From Manduca sexta (lineage: Eukaryota; Arthropoda; Insecta; Lepidoptera; Sphingidae): DNA of 64,000 nt. The stretch spans positions 6,762,920-6,826,919 of the forward strand of contig NC_051129.1 in NCBI RefSeq assembly GCF_014839805.1. The letters are read 5' to 3'. Position numbers and translations under genes: made by a program. The notes beneath the pieces were generated by a model. That model was not told where the DNA came from. It saw only the letters and a list, made by a program, of their open reading frames with translations, and made no database searches. This document shows, piece after piece, positions 25,521 to 36,104 of the stretch (position 1 is its first letter; each line of letters starts with the position of its first letter).

Positions 25521-25586
25521 CAACCCACCATCCTGCATCAGTTCGTGCCCCAGACTGCTCCCACCCAGGAATTGGACCAACAGGAA
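25521..25586 (+). CDS. Exon 4 of the large gene (22 codons)
   Basis: A short 66-nt phase-0 exon. The acceptor is 'atttctttcag' with a good pyrimidine tract and the donor is CAGGAA|GTGAGA. It encodes QPTILHQFVPQTAPTQELDQ followed by QE. It is skippable without a frameshift, as are exons 3 and 5, so the three middle exons form a modular phase-0 block in which alternative splicing would be tolerated. No domain is visible. Confidence 0.75.
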
Positions 25587-26424
25587 GTGAGAATAAGCTT
25601 TTTAACAATTATACCTTTTCTTAAAGATTACAAAAAAGCAATTTGGCTAAGTAAAAGTACTGCAGTGCGGGTAAAAATTTTAATGAACTGAATCTAAATG
25701 CCGTTAATTGTGGTCCTGATTTCCCAAATAATTAGATATGGGTTGGATGTACTGATATTTAATAAGTCGCTGTTATAGAATGTTATTTGGGTAGCCTTTT
25801 ACGACTTTTTGTAAAATCATTATTGTTAAGCATCGCGCTGTGACCGTTCCACGGTAAAAGCCATTTAAGTGATCGCAGAGTGATATGAACTTAATGGATA
25901 AGTCGAAATGCAACGTCGAGGCTTCGTATCAAATAGTGCACTAATGACTTTCGCAACTTCAATAACTGGAGGCTCTGACTTTCTTCGGGAGAAGTAAACT
26001 TTAGAAAATACTTCGTCGACGTTTCAAGTTTGGCTATTGTTTATATTGATTTCAAATTAGTTGCTTTTTATTGCTAGACGAATTGGTGAAAGTAGTAAAA
26101 AGTTAACGTTATCGAATAACATCGTCTCTTGGTCTGGTTTAAATAAATATCGAGTTAGAATGTATTTATTACATATTTATTTTTGAATACTCATTTCAAG
26201 AATTTGTATTCAATATTATTCACATAGTTTCGTTAATAATACCTAGACTCAGTTACAGACATAATATAGAACTAGTTGTCATTATAATCATCATGAAGTT
26301 ATAGGAAACTGTTAAGTCTCGATATGATCCTACATTTAAATGTTACATCAAGATTACATTTATTGTTTTGAAAGAGTAAAACAATTTGTTAAAATAATAA
26401 TCAAATTATTGTATAGTGTGTAGT

Positions 26425-26670
26425 TGTATTGCACGTCCGGTACAATAGCGCTCTGAGGTCCTGGGTTCGAATCCCGGGTCGGGCAAAGTGATATTTGGGT
26501 TTTTCTGCTCAGTATCAGCCCGGAGTCTGGAATTTGTGCCCGATATGGCGATAGGCTCGCCCCCTATCACATCATGGGACGGAACATACTTGGCGAAAAG
26601 TGGGTGCCCTAGTTGCGCCTCTGCATACCCCTTCGGGGATAAAATGCGTGATGTTATGTATGTTATGTAA
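26425..26670 (+). mobile_element. tRNA-derived SINE (best copy)
   Basis: It has the pol III B box GGGTTCGAATCCC (26462-26474) after an A-box-like region, then a body with 'gggcaaagtgatatttgggt', 'cccggagtctggaatt' and 'catcatgggacggaa', and a 'cttcggggataaaatgcg' tail. Two other copies in the window (6681-6800 minus, 32398-32520 plus) share these blocks. It is not a working tRNA: the acceptor stem does not close. It lies in the intron before exon 5. Confidence 0.7.
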
Positions 26671-26677
26671 TAATCAA

Positions 26678-26735
26678 ATTAGCTCTGTATTATATACTGT
26701 CTCACTGTTGGTTACGGGGTTCTTATATTAAGTAC
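26678..26735 (+). repeat. Fragment of the dispersed element seen at 33798-34080
   Basis: 'ctgtattatatactgtctca' and 'ctgttggttacggg' match the start of the repeat at 33798 (ctgtattatatattgtccca, ctgctgggcacggg). It abuts the SINE. Confidence 0.4.
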
Positions 26736-26842
26736 AGCTACGGTTTAGACCTTTGCGGAGTTCAAAATTATTTATAATTATCAGTTCCATGTAACTTTCT
26801 GCGTAGTTTTGCAGTTTTAATTTATGTTTACTTATTTTATAG

Positions 26843-26995
26843 CAGGAGCAGAAGATGCCAATGAACGGTGGGTCCGTCCAGATGAATTTACCGTGGGGTC
26901 TCACTCCTGATGACTTGCAAGCGATCCACCGCACAGCACAGGACGCTATGCAGAGACACGACCAACAACAACAGATCGATAATGACATGCAAGAG
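26843..26995 (+). CDS. Exon 5 of the large gene: Gln-rich segment with tandem NAGNAG acceptor
   Basis: It encodes 51 residues in phase 0 (QEQKMPMNGGSVQMNLPWGL, then TPDDLQAIHRTAQDAMQRHD and a Q4 run). The donor is CAAGAG|GTATGT. The acceptor is a tandem 'tatagcag': splicing after the first AG starts at 26843 with CAG (Gln), after the second at 26846 with GAG, so one Gln can be present or absent. The predicted secondary structure is mainly amphipathic helix (LTPDDLQAIHRTAQDAMQRH). No catalytic motif is visible. Confidence 0.8.
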
Positions 26996-28019
26996 GTATG
27001 TATGCTGTATAATTTTAATTGATTCATTGTGGCCCAGGTTGTCGCTTTACGTTTATTATAATATTATTAGGATTTCTTATAAGAAATAATTCAAAAGTAA
27101 CCTTTTGTAGTGATTCAAATGATGAGCAACATTCTTGAAGCTGTTGAATTATCTAACACGCCAAATATAGAATAAAAAATCCTTATTGCACTAGTAATTG
27201 TCTAGCGGTAATTAAAACAAACACGAATATGTGTTACGTAGAGCTCATAAAAGTCGTAGTTAATCCCATTTGTCATACAAAGATGGTGGACTCGAATGCA
27301 AATTTTGGTTTTGATCTACATAATAACTGCGTGATCGGATCATTATTTTTATTGTAAGGAAGAAAAATACAGACGTGTTATGTAAATATGTATGATCATA
27401 TAAGTAAACATTGTAGAGCGTTAATGTGTTTAACATGCAAGAACATTATTGCATATTTTTACTTTATGTATATCATATAGGGGTGAATAATAAAACAGTC
27501 CTTCAACGAAAGGCATGTTCACATGTGTTAAATAATATAATTTATAGAACTAATTAGAACTATTTCTTTAGTTGGAGCATTTCCTTTGATCAGTTAATAT
27601 ATTTAAATAGTATAGAAAAGTAGAAGGGGAAATGCAAAACCTACGTCGCTCCTTTAACTATGCATATTTATTTTAGACATTATTTATTACATCTGCAGTA
27701 CTTGTGACGATTATTAATAAACGAGTATAAAGACGGTCACAGTTCAGTGACTGCGTATCGTTAATTTAAAATTTTTATATGATATCAAAACAACATAATA
27801 ATGTTACAATTATAAACAATTTTCAAAAAAAATTATCACTATTAAAATAAAATATGTCTTATGTAGGTATGAGGCTTATTAACATTTCTAAACAATATAT
27901 TTTTTTGGTGATAAATTCTTTGGGTGCTGAGAGATTGACACACCACATTGGTGTTCATAGTAACATATTATATTATTCTTCTATAGATTAATAGGAATTT
28001 ATATTGAAATGAGTTTCAG

Positions 28020-28239
28020 ATGAAGACCATAGTAAACACATTAGCGGCAGCGGCTGAAGCCGAAGCCGAGGCCGAGGCTCGTGCGCAGGCTGAGGAACAA
28101 CAGCGCCAGGAAGAAGAGCAGAGGAGGCAGGGAGAGGTCCGCGCCATTCCCTTGATGGAAGCGCCTGCGCAATCGCCTCGTGCACCGCGCACACTTCTGT
28201 TGCCCCAGGACCCTCAGGATGTGGACGAGAGGCCACACT
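28020..28239 (+). CDS. Exon 6 of the large gene: Ala/Glu-rich probable coiled coil
   Basis: The acceptor is 'atgagtttcag' and the donor CACT|GTGAGT. It enters in phase 0, again exactly at an ATG (MKTIVNTLAAAAEAEAEAEA), and leaves in phase 1. An alternating Ala-Glu run and an (E/Q/R)-rich stretch form a likely long charged helix. A linker RAIPLMEAPAQSPRAPRTLL and DPQDVDERPHY follow, with Tyr completed by the last exon. The Ala-Glu codon run is internally repetitive (gaagccgaggcc units) and may be length-polymorphic. Confidence 0.82.
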
Positions 28240-28675
28240 GTGAGTCATATAATAATATATTTTATATATTATTTTATTAAGTGTGCTTTCTTAAAATTAA
28301 TTGGTTACATTTTTTTTCCAAAATATATACAATGTCATAGTTATGTACTTACGTAAGTACCGATACATTTGTAAAATGATATCATTTTAAAAATATAGTG
28401 TGTATGCATCTCGGTGCAGACGACCGTACGTCCAGAGGACTGTTCACGCATGATTCACCTGTTGAATTCCGTAATGTTTCTGCACTATGGCGCATGTTAT
28501 AAGAGCTGGAAAGGCTGCATGCGATTTATGTGTATAACTTACGTATTTCCGATGCCATTACATAATTCAAAAGCCGTTAGTTTCAATGGTTATAGCACAA
28601 TGTCGTAATAAAAATGTACATCGTGTAAATTTTTATTGTTGTTATGTTTTTCAGGGTAGCATGCGACATTCTAGA

Positions 28676-31216
28676 CTAGGGTAGTTAATCTAGTCCACCT
28701 ACGCCGAATTTTTCGTAGGGCGCGCAGGAGGTTTAACAGGCTTAAAAAGCGTTGTGTCACAGGTGACACTTTTACATCTGCTTTTAATGAACTTAAAATT
28801 GCCAGGTCGCACTATAGAGCAGCAGTACAAAAATCGAAAGGTAATTTATTGCGTAAAATCGCCGCGCGGTTAGATAAGGAGGGCCCTTGGTCTCCTTTAT
28901 ACCAAGAGTTTAAAGCAAATAGACCAATTAATTTATCTTACATCGATAATATTAAATTTAATAATAGCTATACGACTGGTATTGAGGAGACTACGGAAGC
29001 ACTGTTGCATTCACTTATACCCGATGATATTATTAATGACAACAATTATCACAACCAAATTAGAATGTGGGCCGCGGAATTGCCAAACTCTCCAGTCTCA
29101 AACCTTGCGACATTAGATGAATTTATTGCCATTGTTGCATCTCTGCCGTTAAACAAAGCCTCCGGCGAGAGATAAAGTGTCTAACAAGATGATTAAAGAA
29201 GCGTGTAAATCAGCCGGAGATTCGTTACTATCTGTCTTTAACCGATGTATTGCTGAAGGTATATTTCCGCGAATATGGCGCTCCGGTTTCATTCGAATAA
29301 TACCTAAAAGTGGCGACAAGGCTCCCGATGATCCCAAGTCATATAGACCTATTACGTTGTTACCATCTTTAGGTAAACTTCTAGAACGCCTCATTGTCCC
29401 TCGTCTGCTACCTGGCGGACCAGTATTTCACAAAAATCAATTCGGATTTACCATAGGTAGGTCGACTACAGACGCGGCAATATCGGTTAGAAGAACAGTA
29501 AGTATATCGGAACATAAATATGTACTCGGTATCTTCTTAGACATCTCCGGTGCCTTCGACAATGCTTGGTGGCCTATGATACTTCTTAAGTTAAAAATAC
29601 GAGGCTGCTATAGGAATATATATTCCCTAATTTACTCATACTTCTCGTACGGAACATCCAAACTGAAACTCGGCCACCATGCCGTGTCGAAGTCGCTGAG
29701 TATGGGATGTCCACAAGGCTCAGTTGTAGGTCCTTATTTATGGAATTTGAGCTTCGATGATTTTCTTTCAATTCCCTTACCTGTAGGATGCACTTTAACC
29801 GGATATGCGGATGACGGCCTCTTACTAATAGAATCTAATAGTAGATCGGGGCTTGAAAGTTTGGCGGATACGTGTTTACAATTAATATCTGAATGGAGTG
29901 AAAGAAATCGCCTTACATTCGCACCTCACAAAACGTTCCAACTGCTTTTAAAAGGTATATTAAAATCACCGCTGCGAATAAAATTTAATAATATTGTTGT
30001 AAAAAGGAAAGAATCGGTTTGTTATTTAGGTTTGATTTTAGAACGAAATTTTTCCTTTCTAGAGCATATAAAAAATGTCGGGGAAAAATCAAAACGTAAC
30101 TTTTACGCCTTGACAAGGATATCGACCTCTACGTGGGGACTGTCTTTCACTACGCTCAAAATCATCTATGGAGCGACTTACTTAGCTTGCATTACATACG
30201 GATCACCTGTATGGGCCTATAGGGCAACTATCGGTGCTGTGCGCAGGAAACTGCTCCAGAGTCAACGATTGGCGTTGATATTCTTGTGCAAGGCGTATAG
30301 AACTGTTAGTACAGAAGCTTTGCCTGTCCTCGCGGGTGTACTTCCTGTCGATTTGGAGGTACAGCGTCGCGCCGCTATGTATTACTCAACCAGAGAGGAT
30401 ATGGATAAAAGTTTCTTACGTCTCGCGAGCTCTTAAGAATCGATAGACTATTTAAAACGCACACTGATGTACACAACGAGTTATTAAATGAATGGCAATG
30501 TAGGTGGGACTCGTCTTCGAAAGAGCGTCATTTATATAAATACTTTCCGTACGTTCGCGATCGCCTAATTAAAACTTGGCTAGAAATAGATTACTGTGTA
30601 TCGCAATTTCTTACCGGCCATGGTAATTTTAAGGGTAAACTGTTCTCATTTAGGCTGGTTGATTCTCCTGCGTGCCCATGCTCTACACCTGGTTACGAGG
30701 TTGAACAATCTGCTCATGACGTACTTTGGGAGTGTGGTCTCTGGCATGAAGAGCGCACCATCATGTTAAACAGTATGCAAATAACATCTGGGGTTGTATA
30801 CTACATGGACCTTGTTGAGACTAGACGGAATTTCCGTGCTTTCCGGCGTTTTTGCCATGCCTATTGTAATCAAATCTAACAGCTCATGTGATAGGACCCT
30901 TTCATTTAATTTTATCCGTGGTGCTTTATAACTAGCTTATCTAGTTGTAAACGTCCCTATCCTTGAGGTTAAATCGCCTCCTTACATCATGATTTTGTCA
31001 CCCGCATTGCTCTGGAGGGAAGTGGACAATTAATATTTCCAACTCCTCCCTATTTTTTCTATTTGATTAATTTCGTTGCGGGATAATGACATATTAGTTT
31101 TCCCTGAGACTCGCCGAGCTTCACTGCTCGGTGTCACAAAATGCGTGCCACTGCTGATCCTGGCTTACAGGAGTTGTAGTGGTGGGTGTGAGGGCGGGAA
31201 AGTCTCTAGGGTAGTT
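28676..31216 (+). mobile_element. R1-clade non-LTR retrotransposon, 5'-truncated, in the last intron
   Basis: It is bounded by an 11-bp direct repeat CTAGGGTAGTT (28676-28686 and 31206-31216), read as the target-site duplication, so the element itself is about 28687-31205. It carries most of ORF2. Residues up to 29170 lead to LPLNKASGER; then, after a frameshift, RT runs 29160-30436 with SYRPITLLPSLGKLLER, FLDISGAFD (catalytic Asp), MGCPQGSVVGPYLWN and YADD (29804-29815). After a second frameshift near 30420 the frame runs to a TAA at about 30880. That last part includes a C-terminal CxC...H...C knuckle (CPCSTPGYEVEQSAHDVLWE then C). The 3' UTR has a hairpin (CCGAGC/GCTCGG, 31114-31131). R1-clade placement rests on the PQGSVVGPYLWN motif and the C-terminal knuckle. 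Dead by two frameshifts and truncation. Confidence 0.85.
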
Positions 31217-31648
31217 TATCGTTTATTTTGAAAAATCTTTGAAGGTTATTCAGCGACAAAGTGCAAAATCTAACGACACTTTATATTAAAGCCGCAGATA
31301 CGAGACGAATATGATTAATAGCACGATATCCTTTAACAAAGATGCGAAGATGCGGTTTTTTCATAATTTTTATTTCCACCAGTTCTAAGATTATAAAATA
31401 GAGTGGATATTGGGAAGATTGTCTTACAAAAATTTTGCGTTCATACGATGATTACTCGATCTATCGTGAAATAGCAAAACATCAATGTAAATTACTTGCT
31501 ATTGTTTCCATATCGTGATTTCTACGTCGTTAATGCGCACGTTGGCATATTTTCAGTAAAAATGTTATTTTTGTATTAATATCTAAGGATACTGTGACCA
31601 GTCCGGTCTATAAATAAGTATACTGTTAAATGTCTTTGATTTCCACAG

Positions 31649-31734
31649 ACATGCAGCCGCGTTCGGTGCGAAGCGTAGACGCCATGCTGCAACCTGAGAA
31701 GCGCGTCAAACGCTGCGCCTGCAGCTGCGCCTAG
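31649..31734 (+). CDS. Terminal exon of the large gene: basic tail RVKR-CACSCA and stop
   Basis: The acceptor is 'tttgatttccacag'. Phase 1 is completed (T|AC gives Tyr) and the TAG stop is at 31732-31734. It encodes MQPRSVRSVDAMLQPEKRVK, then RCACSCA. The end contains R-V-K-R, a perfect R-X-K-R furin/proprotein-convertase consensus, followed by six residues with three cysteines. If the protein enters the secretory pathway, this site could release or trim the tail; if not, the terminal Cys cluster could be an acylation or metal-binding site. Neither can be decided without the N-terminus. The 3' UTR and AATAAA follow. Confidence 0.8.
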
Positions 31735-31878
31735 ACGCAGCGCGCGTACTCTGTGCCGCGGCGGCATAATACGAGAGTCGCACTTCCAAACCTTTCGTCG
31801 CACTTTCCGTCCAACCCCTATCCGATGTGTAACAACACCCATTGGACACTGTAACGACTTTCCTTCTTAACTTTTGTA

Positions 31879-31884
31879 AATAAA
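31879..31884 (+). terminator. Poly(A) signal of the large gene
   Basis: A canonical AATAAA lies 145 nt downstream of the TAG stop, followed about 20-35 nt later by T/GT-rich sequence (gaatggtcgttttt). It fits the terminal exon, giving a 3' UTR of about 170 nt. Confidence 0.75.
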
Positions 31885-32397
31885 GTTGTTACTCCTTCAG
31901 CTTTGAATGGTCGTTTTTAATTACCTATCGCAGTGAGGTATGGGGTATTATTATTTATACATTTTATGTTTTATCTTGAGCAATTTGTTTTATTTGCAAA
32001 ATAAAATAAATAAAATTTAATAATAAGTATTAATCTACGTTAAAATAGGTACAATGTAGTCGAGGTTAACAGGAGGTGATAGTTTCACAAACGAGTAATT
32101 TACTTCATAAATGCTATTCCGAGTATTATCATTTGGTTAAGTAATTGACTTTCTTTTAAAGGACAATGTATTGTTAATTCATAGAGCTACATCATAGGTT
32201 TTAATTGATAAAGAGATACCTAAATTATATGAAATAATTTTCAAAATTATTATTGTGATCCTTAATTAAATTTTTATTAGTTTTAGATTGTGTTTTTTTT
32301 ATCCCACGTTTGCGATGTATACATATTATAATTATTTTTATGGGCGGGGACGAATATACGTGAAATGGGTTCATCATAGGGACTTCCGTTCGACTTT

Positions 32398-32520
32398 GGC
32401 GTGGCTCGGAGGCGTAGTTGTATTGCGGTACGACTGTCGTGTTAAGGTTGTGGGTTCGATCACCGGGTCGGGTTTTGAGTTTTTCTTCATCAGGTCATGG
32501 GACGGAATTATGTATAATTT
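32398..32520 (+). mobile_element. tRNA-derived SINE, degraded copy
   Basis: It reads 'gtggctcggaggcgtagttg', then the B-box-like 'gtgggttcgatcaccgggtc' and 'aggtcatgggacggaa', in the same order as the copy at 26425-26670. The central body is deleted. Confidence 0.55.
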
Positions 32521-32935
32521 CACCAACTTTACATAAACGTTTCAGTAGAACATGTCTTTCTGGTTGAACAGTAGACAAAGCACATGGGGCATCCACCCGA
32601 TTTGATTAAACCCTTGTTTTATTAATACTACATCGTTCGTAAACAAATATTTCTAAGTAAGTTACGACTATTAAGCATATACATTTGAATTTCTCATTTA
32701 TTCCTTATAATTTTAGTCATAAATTGGTTTACGACGTGCACGATGCAAACCGCATGATTGTTGGTACATGTTCAAATTACAATGGTAGTGAGTGAGTAAT
32801 GTTGACAAGCTACTAGTCATACTGCTATGACTAGTGCTACGGCTTATTAAATTAAAGTGGTACATAAGGAAATCATTAAACAAATATATGTTCACGTCAT
32901 TTACTTTTAGAATTGATAAAACAAATATATTTTAC

Positions 32936-33255
32936 TGGTGGTAGGTCGCTCATATGTGAGACTCCGCTTGGGTAGGTACCATCGCAATGTTTATTTCTGC
33001 CGCCAAGCAGGAGTGTGTAGTCACTGTTGTGTTCCGGTTTGAAGGACATTGTAGTGGACACTGACTAGTGTAACTACTGGACATAATGAGGCTTAACATC
33101 TCATGTCTCAGGAAGGCGAGCGTAGTGTAATACCAAACAATACTTTGTAATTCAAGGTGTTTCTTCTGTTTATGGGCGGCCGTATCGCTTACCATCAGAC
33201 GATCAGCAAGTTCGTCTGGTCATTCAAAGCAATAAATAAAAATAAAAAAAATATA
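32936..33255 (+). repeat. Dispersed lepidopteran retro-repeat with A-rich tail
   Basis: About 320 bp that I recognise as a common dispersed sequence of lepidopteran genomes ('ttctgccgccaagcaggagt', 'ccggtttgaaggacattgta', 'catcagacgatcagcaag'), ending in (AATAA)n and poly-A. It is probably a SINE or the 3' end of a LINE. No ORF belongs to it. Confidence 0.5.
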
Positions 33256-33797
33256 AACGAATGTTCAGTCGAAAGTATTGAAGAAAATGTGACAGGTACT
33301 ACTTATATCAAGTTACAATTTATTTGAATCAAAATAGAAAAAGGATTTTAAATCAGAATTTTGAATTAGATACTTTACAAGAGTTTTGAAGAAAGTATTT
33401 TCGTTTAGGTTTGACGACTGGCCGTCTGCTTGACGTCAAAACTCACCAAAATATTTATCTAGACAAATTGTTTATCGCAAAGATTTAAAAACCCAATAAT
33501 ATTTAATTATTATTATCGTTTCCTCATATGTAGGCACTAGGCTCGGACTAAGTATGGACTTTGAAACCCTAATACGATCTAAGTCGGTCAACACTTTGTC
33601 TGGGTTTTCTATAATGAGTTGTTCTATAATGTTTGACGTCAGACATGACCAATCAAACTAGACCTATTCGTTTCTGCAACACGCGTTAAGAGTGTTGCTC
33701 ATTCTGGGCCTTATTAAACTAAGTAACGGCAGGTGGAGGTGTAGAACGGTAGATAGGTACTTAACAAATTACCTTAACATATTATGTTTATAATAAT

Positions 33798-34080
33798 ATT
33801 CGCCCTGTATTATATATTGTCCCACTGCTGGGCACGGGCCTCCTCTACTACTATGAGGGATTAGGCCTTAGTCCACCACGCTGGCCTAGTGCGGATTGGT
33901 AGACTTCACACACCCTCAAAATTCCTATAGAGAAATTCTCAGGTATGCTGGTTTCCTCACGATGTTTTAATTCACCGTTAAAGCAAGCGATAATTCACAA
34001 AGAATACATACATCATTTTAGAAAATTCAAAGTTGTGTGCCCTTTGGATTCGAACTTGTGGACATTTGTCTCTACTACTA
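33798..34080 (+). repeat. Dispersed lepidopteran repeat
   Basis: It contains 'cccactgctgggcacgggcc', 'attaggccttagtccaccac', 'gctggcctagtgcggattgg' and 'gtttcctcacgatgttt', a sequence common in lepidopteran intergenic DNA and probably retrotransposon-derived. It is non-coding. A second short fragment lies at 26678-26735. Confidence 0.5.
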
Positions 34081-34997
34081 CTACATACTACTACAATTGT
34101 TTTGTCATCTAAACTATCGTCGCCTCAACATATTATGTACATATTATGTAATAAACAATATATCTAGCATAGCCAATGTCACATTTGTAACTGATAAAAT
34201 TGATTGAGTTAGGTGGACTCTTTGTAAGTATTTGCGTAGTAGTATTTTTTATTCTCTCGTTATAAGTGTCTTTTGCATAATACTCCATCTTGAGTTTAGT
34301 AATATAGGTAGGTAGATATAACGGAAAAACAAATCTACGTAAGAAGTTTAAAATATTGGTATATCACTGTATTCAATTGCTCCTAACATTGGTTAAAAAC
34401 AGTTTATGTAACTACTTTAATATATATGACTGAAACGTAAATTCCAGAATAATCCTGGGAGATAAATTATAAAAATCAAATAGAGACAGAATAAATGCTT
34501 TGTATGTGGTCAATTTTACAGGCCTACGTACAACTTTAGAACAAACTGTAGCTTGGAGACTTACTCTTCGATGTAATGTAGTAGGTACATACGTCGTCCA
34601 CGTTTTTACACTCGACGCTACGATCTAGTTTAAAGTTGAAGTTAAACTAGTTTATGAAACAGTTAAATTTTTTAGTAGTCTAAATAGTTCACAAAACACA
34701 GTTTATTATGTATAAGTTCATAGCTGTTGTTAACGAAATCTCAGTTATAATGACGTTCATGATCAAATTTTAAAACAACTTTATTGGGTAATTATGTACC
34801 ACCTGTGGTTTATTTTCTAGTTTTATTTATTTAGTACTAAAATTGTTGCATAAATTTAAATAATCACTACGTAAAGGTATTGGAATAAGGGTCTGACTAT
34901 TTATTATGCAATAAAATTTATTTTTTCTAATAAATAGTTGTACACGAACACACAGTTTTGTTGTAAATAGGAACTCTCAAATAAACAATACATCATT

Positions 34998-35003
34998 TTT
35001 ATT
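34998..35003 (-). terminator. Poly(A) signal of the 7TM gene
   Basis: The minus strand reads AATAAA in GATAAATAAAAATG, 57 nt after the TAA stop, followed by T-rich sequence. This supports a real, compact transcript unit with a very short 3' UTR. Confidence 0.65.
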
Positions 35004-35059
35004 TATCACAATATTTACTTATACAAATTGTATTAAGTATATTACAAACGGATAGGTAT

Positions 35060-36043
35060 TTATTTTACATTGGCAAGACTGTATTGTGGAAACGATCTAG
35101 AAGACTGAGCGTTGTGGTTGAAATGCAATGCTATAAGGATGACGTACAAACAGAGTATAAGAAAATTGAGAAGGAATCCACTTAAATAACTTACTAACAC
35201 AGTTACAAAAGATTTTAAACACCAAAGCTTGATTACATCTTTCGAAAATAAATAGAAGTTGGTTACTAGACACAATAAAAATGTTACAATAGTTAAACTT
35301 CTGGCAAATTGTCTTATTTTTTCTGATAATACCTGATACACTATAGTTATATATAATGAGGTTCCTAAAAATATTATAGGCCATCTGAACAGGCAACATA
35401 TTATTAAATAAACATACCATTCTTCAAGTATATTGCTGACTATTATAGATGTCCAAAAAGCTGTTATGGGCACCGGTAACAACCAAATGCACATTAATAT
35501 TTTATATAAGTTTTCCGAGCTTATTTTTACCAAAACTATTATCACACTGTCGTACATATGTTTGATAAAACATAACACCAATATAACTATAACAAAATCG
35601 ATGTACATCTGTAAAGTATTTATAACCATTGTAACTTCAGTCGCCGGTGATATTTCTTGGTCTTCGAAAAACTTGAATAAAAATATGACTCTTTTTATGA
35701 ATCTTGCAAGACTTAATTGCATTAACATTTGATTTCTGTAATTTCTTCGCCACTTTGTCATCTTTATAGCTGCTACAATCGATATTATTAATTCCAAAGC
35801 TGTCATCATGATTTCTATTATAATAAAACACTGCAATATTGTTGTTGCTTGCGGGTGTTCACTGTAGAGATGTTGCATTGTATTAAAATCACTGGAAGCA
35901 TTACTTGTGCTGGATACGTTTAGTAAATCTTGCGATGAAGATGGTAGTTCGGTTTCATTGTCCCACGAGGAGAATGTTGTGGTGTCCATTGCAGCGTCGG
36001 TACCGCTGGTGACATCAACTTCCACAGTTGTTATATCGGTCAT
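35060..36043 (-). CDS. Intronless seven-transmembrane receptor-like protein
   Basis: A 327-residue single-exon ORF. The start is the ATG at 36043-36041 (context AAGATGA); the frame extends 14 codons upstream but without another ATG. The N-terminal ~65 residues are Ser/Thr/Asp-rich with sequons at N29, N42 and N48, as expected for an extracellular domain. About seven hydrophobic segments follow: 66-94, 105-126 (weakest), 136-174, 180-203, 208-238, 247-267 and 277-307. The tail is short, polar and Ser-rich. The topology is that of a GPCR. A Trp in TM4 (CIWLLPVP) and SYLSGFLLNFL in TM7 vaguely recall class B/methuselah-like receptors, but no DRY, NPxxY or Cys-rich hormone-binding domain is visible, so class and ligand are unassigned. 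An insect chemoreceptor is less likely: the N-terminus is long and glycosylatable and the chemoreceptor TM7 motif is absent. The stop is TAA at 35062-35060, with a poly(A) signal 57 nt on. Confidence 0.75.
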   Translation of the reverse strand: MTDITTVEVDVTSGTDAAMDTTTFSSWDNETELPSSSQDLLNVSSTSNASSDFNTMQHLYSEHPQATTILQCFIIIEIMMTALELIISIVAAIKMTKWRRNYRNQMLMQLSLARFIKRVIFLFKFFEDQEISPATEVTMVINTLQMYIDFVIVILVLCFIKHMYDSVIIVLVKISSENLYKILMCIWLLPVPITAFWTSIIVSNILEEWYVYLIICCLFRWPIIFLGTSLYITIVYQVLSEKIRQFARSLTIVTFLLCLVTNFYLFSKDVIKLWCLKSFVTVLVSYLSGFLLNFLILCLYVILIALHFNHNAQSSRSFPQYSLANVK

Positions 36044-36104
36044 CTTGAAATACTTATACACATTTGGATAAATTTTATAAATCAAGTGAACACCCCACGC
36101 CCAT
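36040..36104 (-). promoter_or_regulatory. Two short upstream ORFs before the 7TM start
   Basis: If transcription starts further upstream, the leader holds two uORFs: ATG at 36104 encoding MGVGCSLDL and ending at 36075, and ATG at 36063 encoding MCISISR whose TGA overlaps the main ATG (ATGA arrangement, stop at 36042-36040). Such uORFs usually reduce translation. The true TSS is unknown. Confidence 0.35.

Larger units (their letters stand above)
22144..28019. other. Introns 3-5 of the large gene
   Basis: They run between exons 3 and 6. Besides exons 4 and 5 they hold the Helitrons (23113-23617, 23930-24110), the G12 run, the LINE remnant (24945-25210) and the SINE (26425-26670). The stretches 24440-24940, 25590-26420 and 27000-28019 show no features. 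Confidence 0.55.
31885..34997. other. Intergenic region between the large gene and the 7TM gene
   Basis: The two genes converge here with no gene between. It holds a SINE copy and two dispersed repeats (32936-33255, 33798-34080). The rest is AT-rich and featureless. Confidence 0.6.

Noticed and set aside
26425..26500. A tRNA gene
   Set aside because: The B box is perfect but the acceptor stem and anticodon arm do not fold into a cloverleaf, and the sequence continues into a SINE body seen elsewhere.
36044..36085. 14-codon upstream extension of the 7TM ORF
   Set aside because: The first codon there is TTG, not ATG; the first true in-frame ATG is at 36043.
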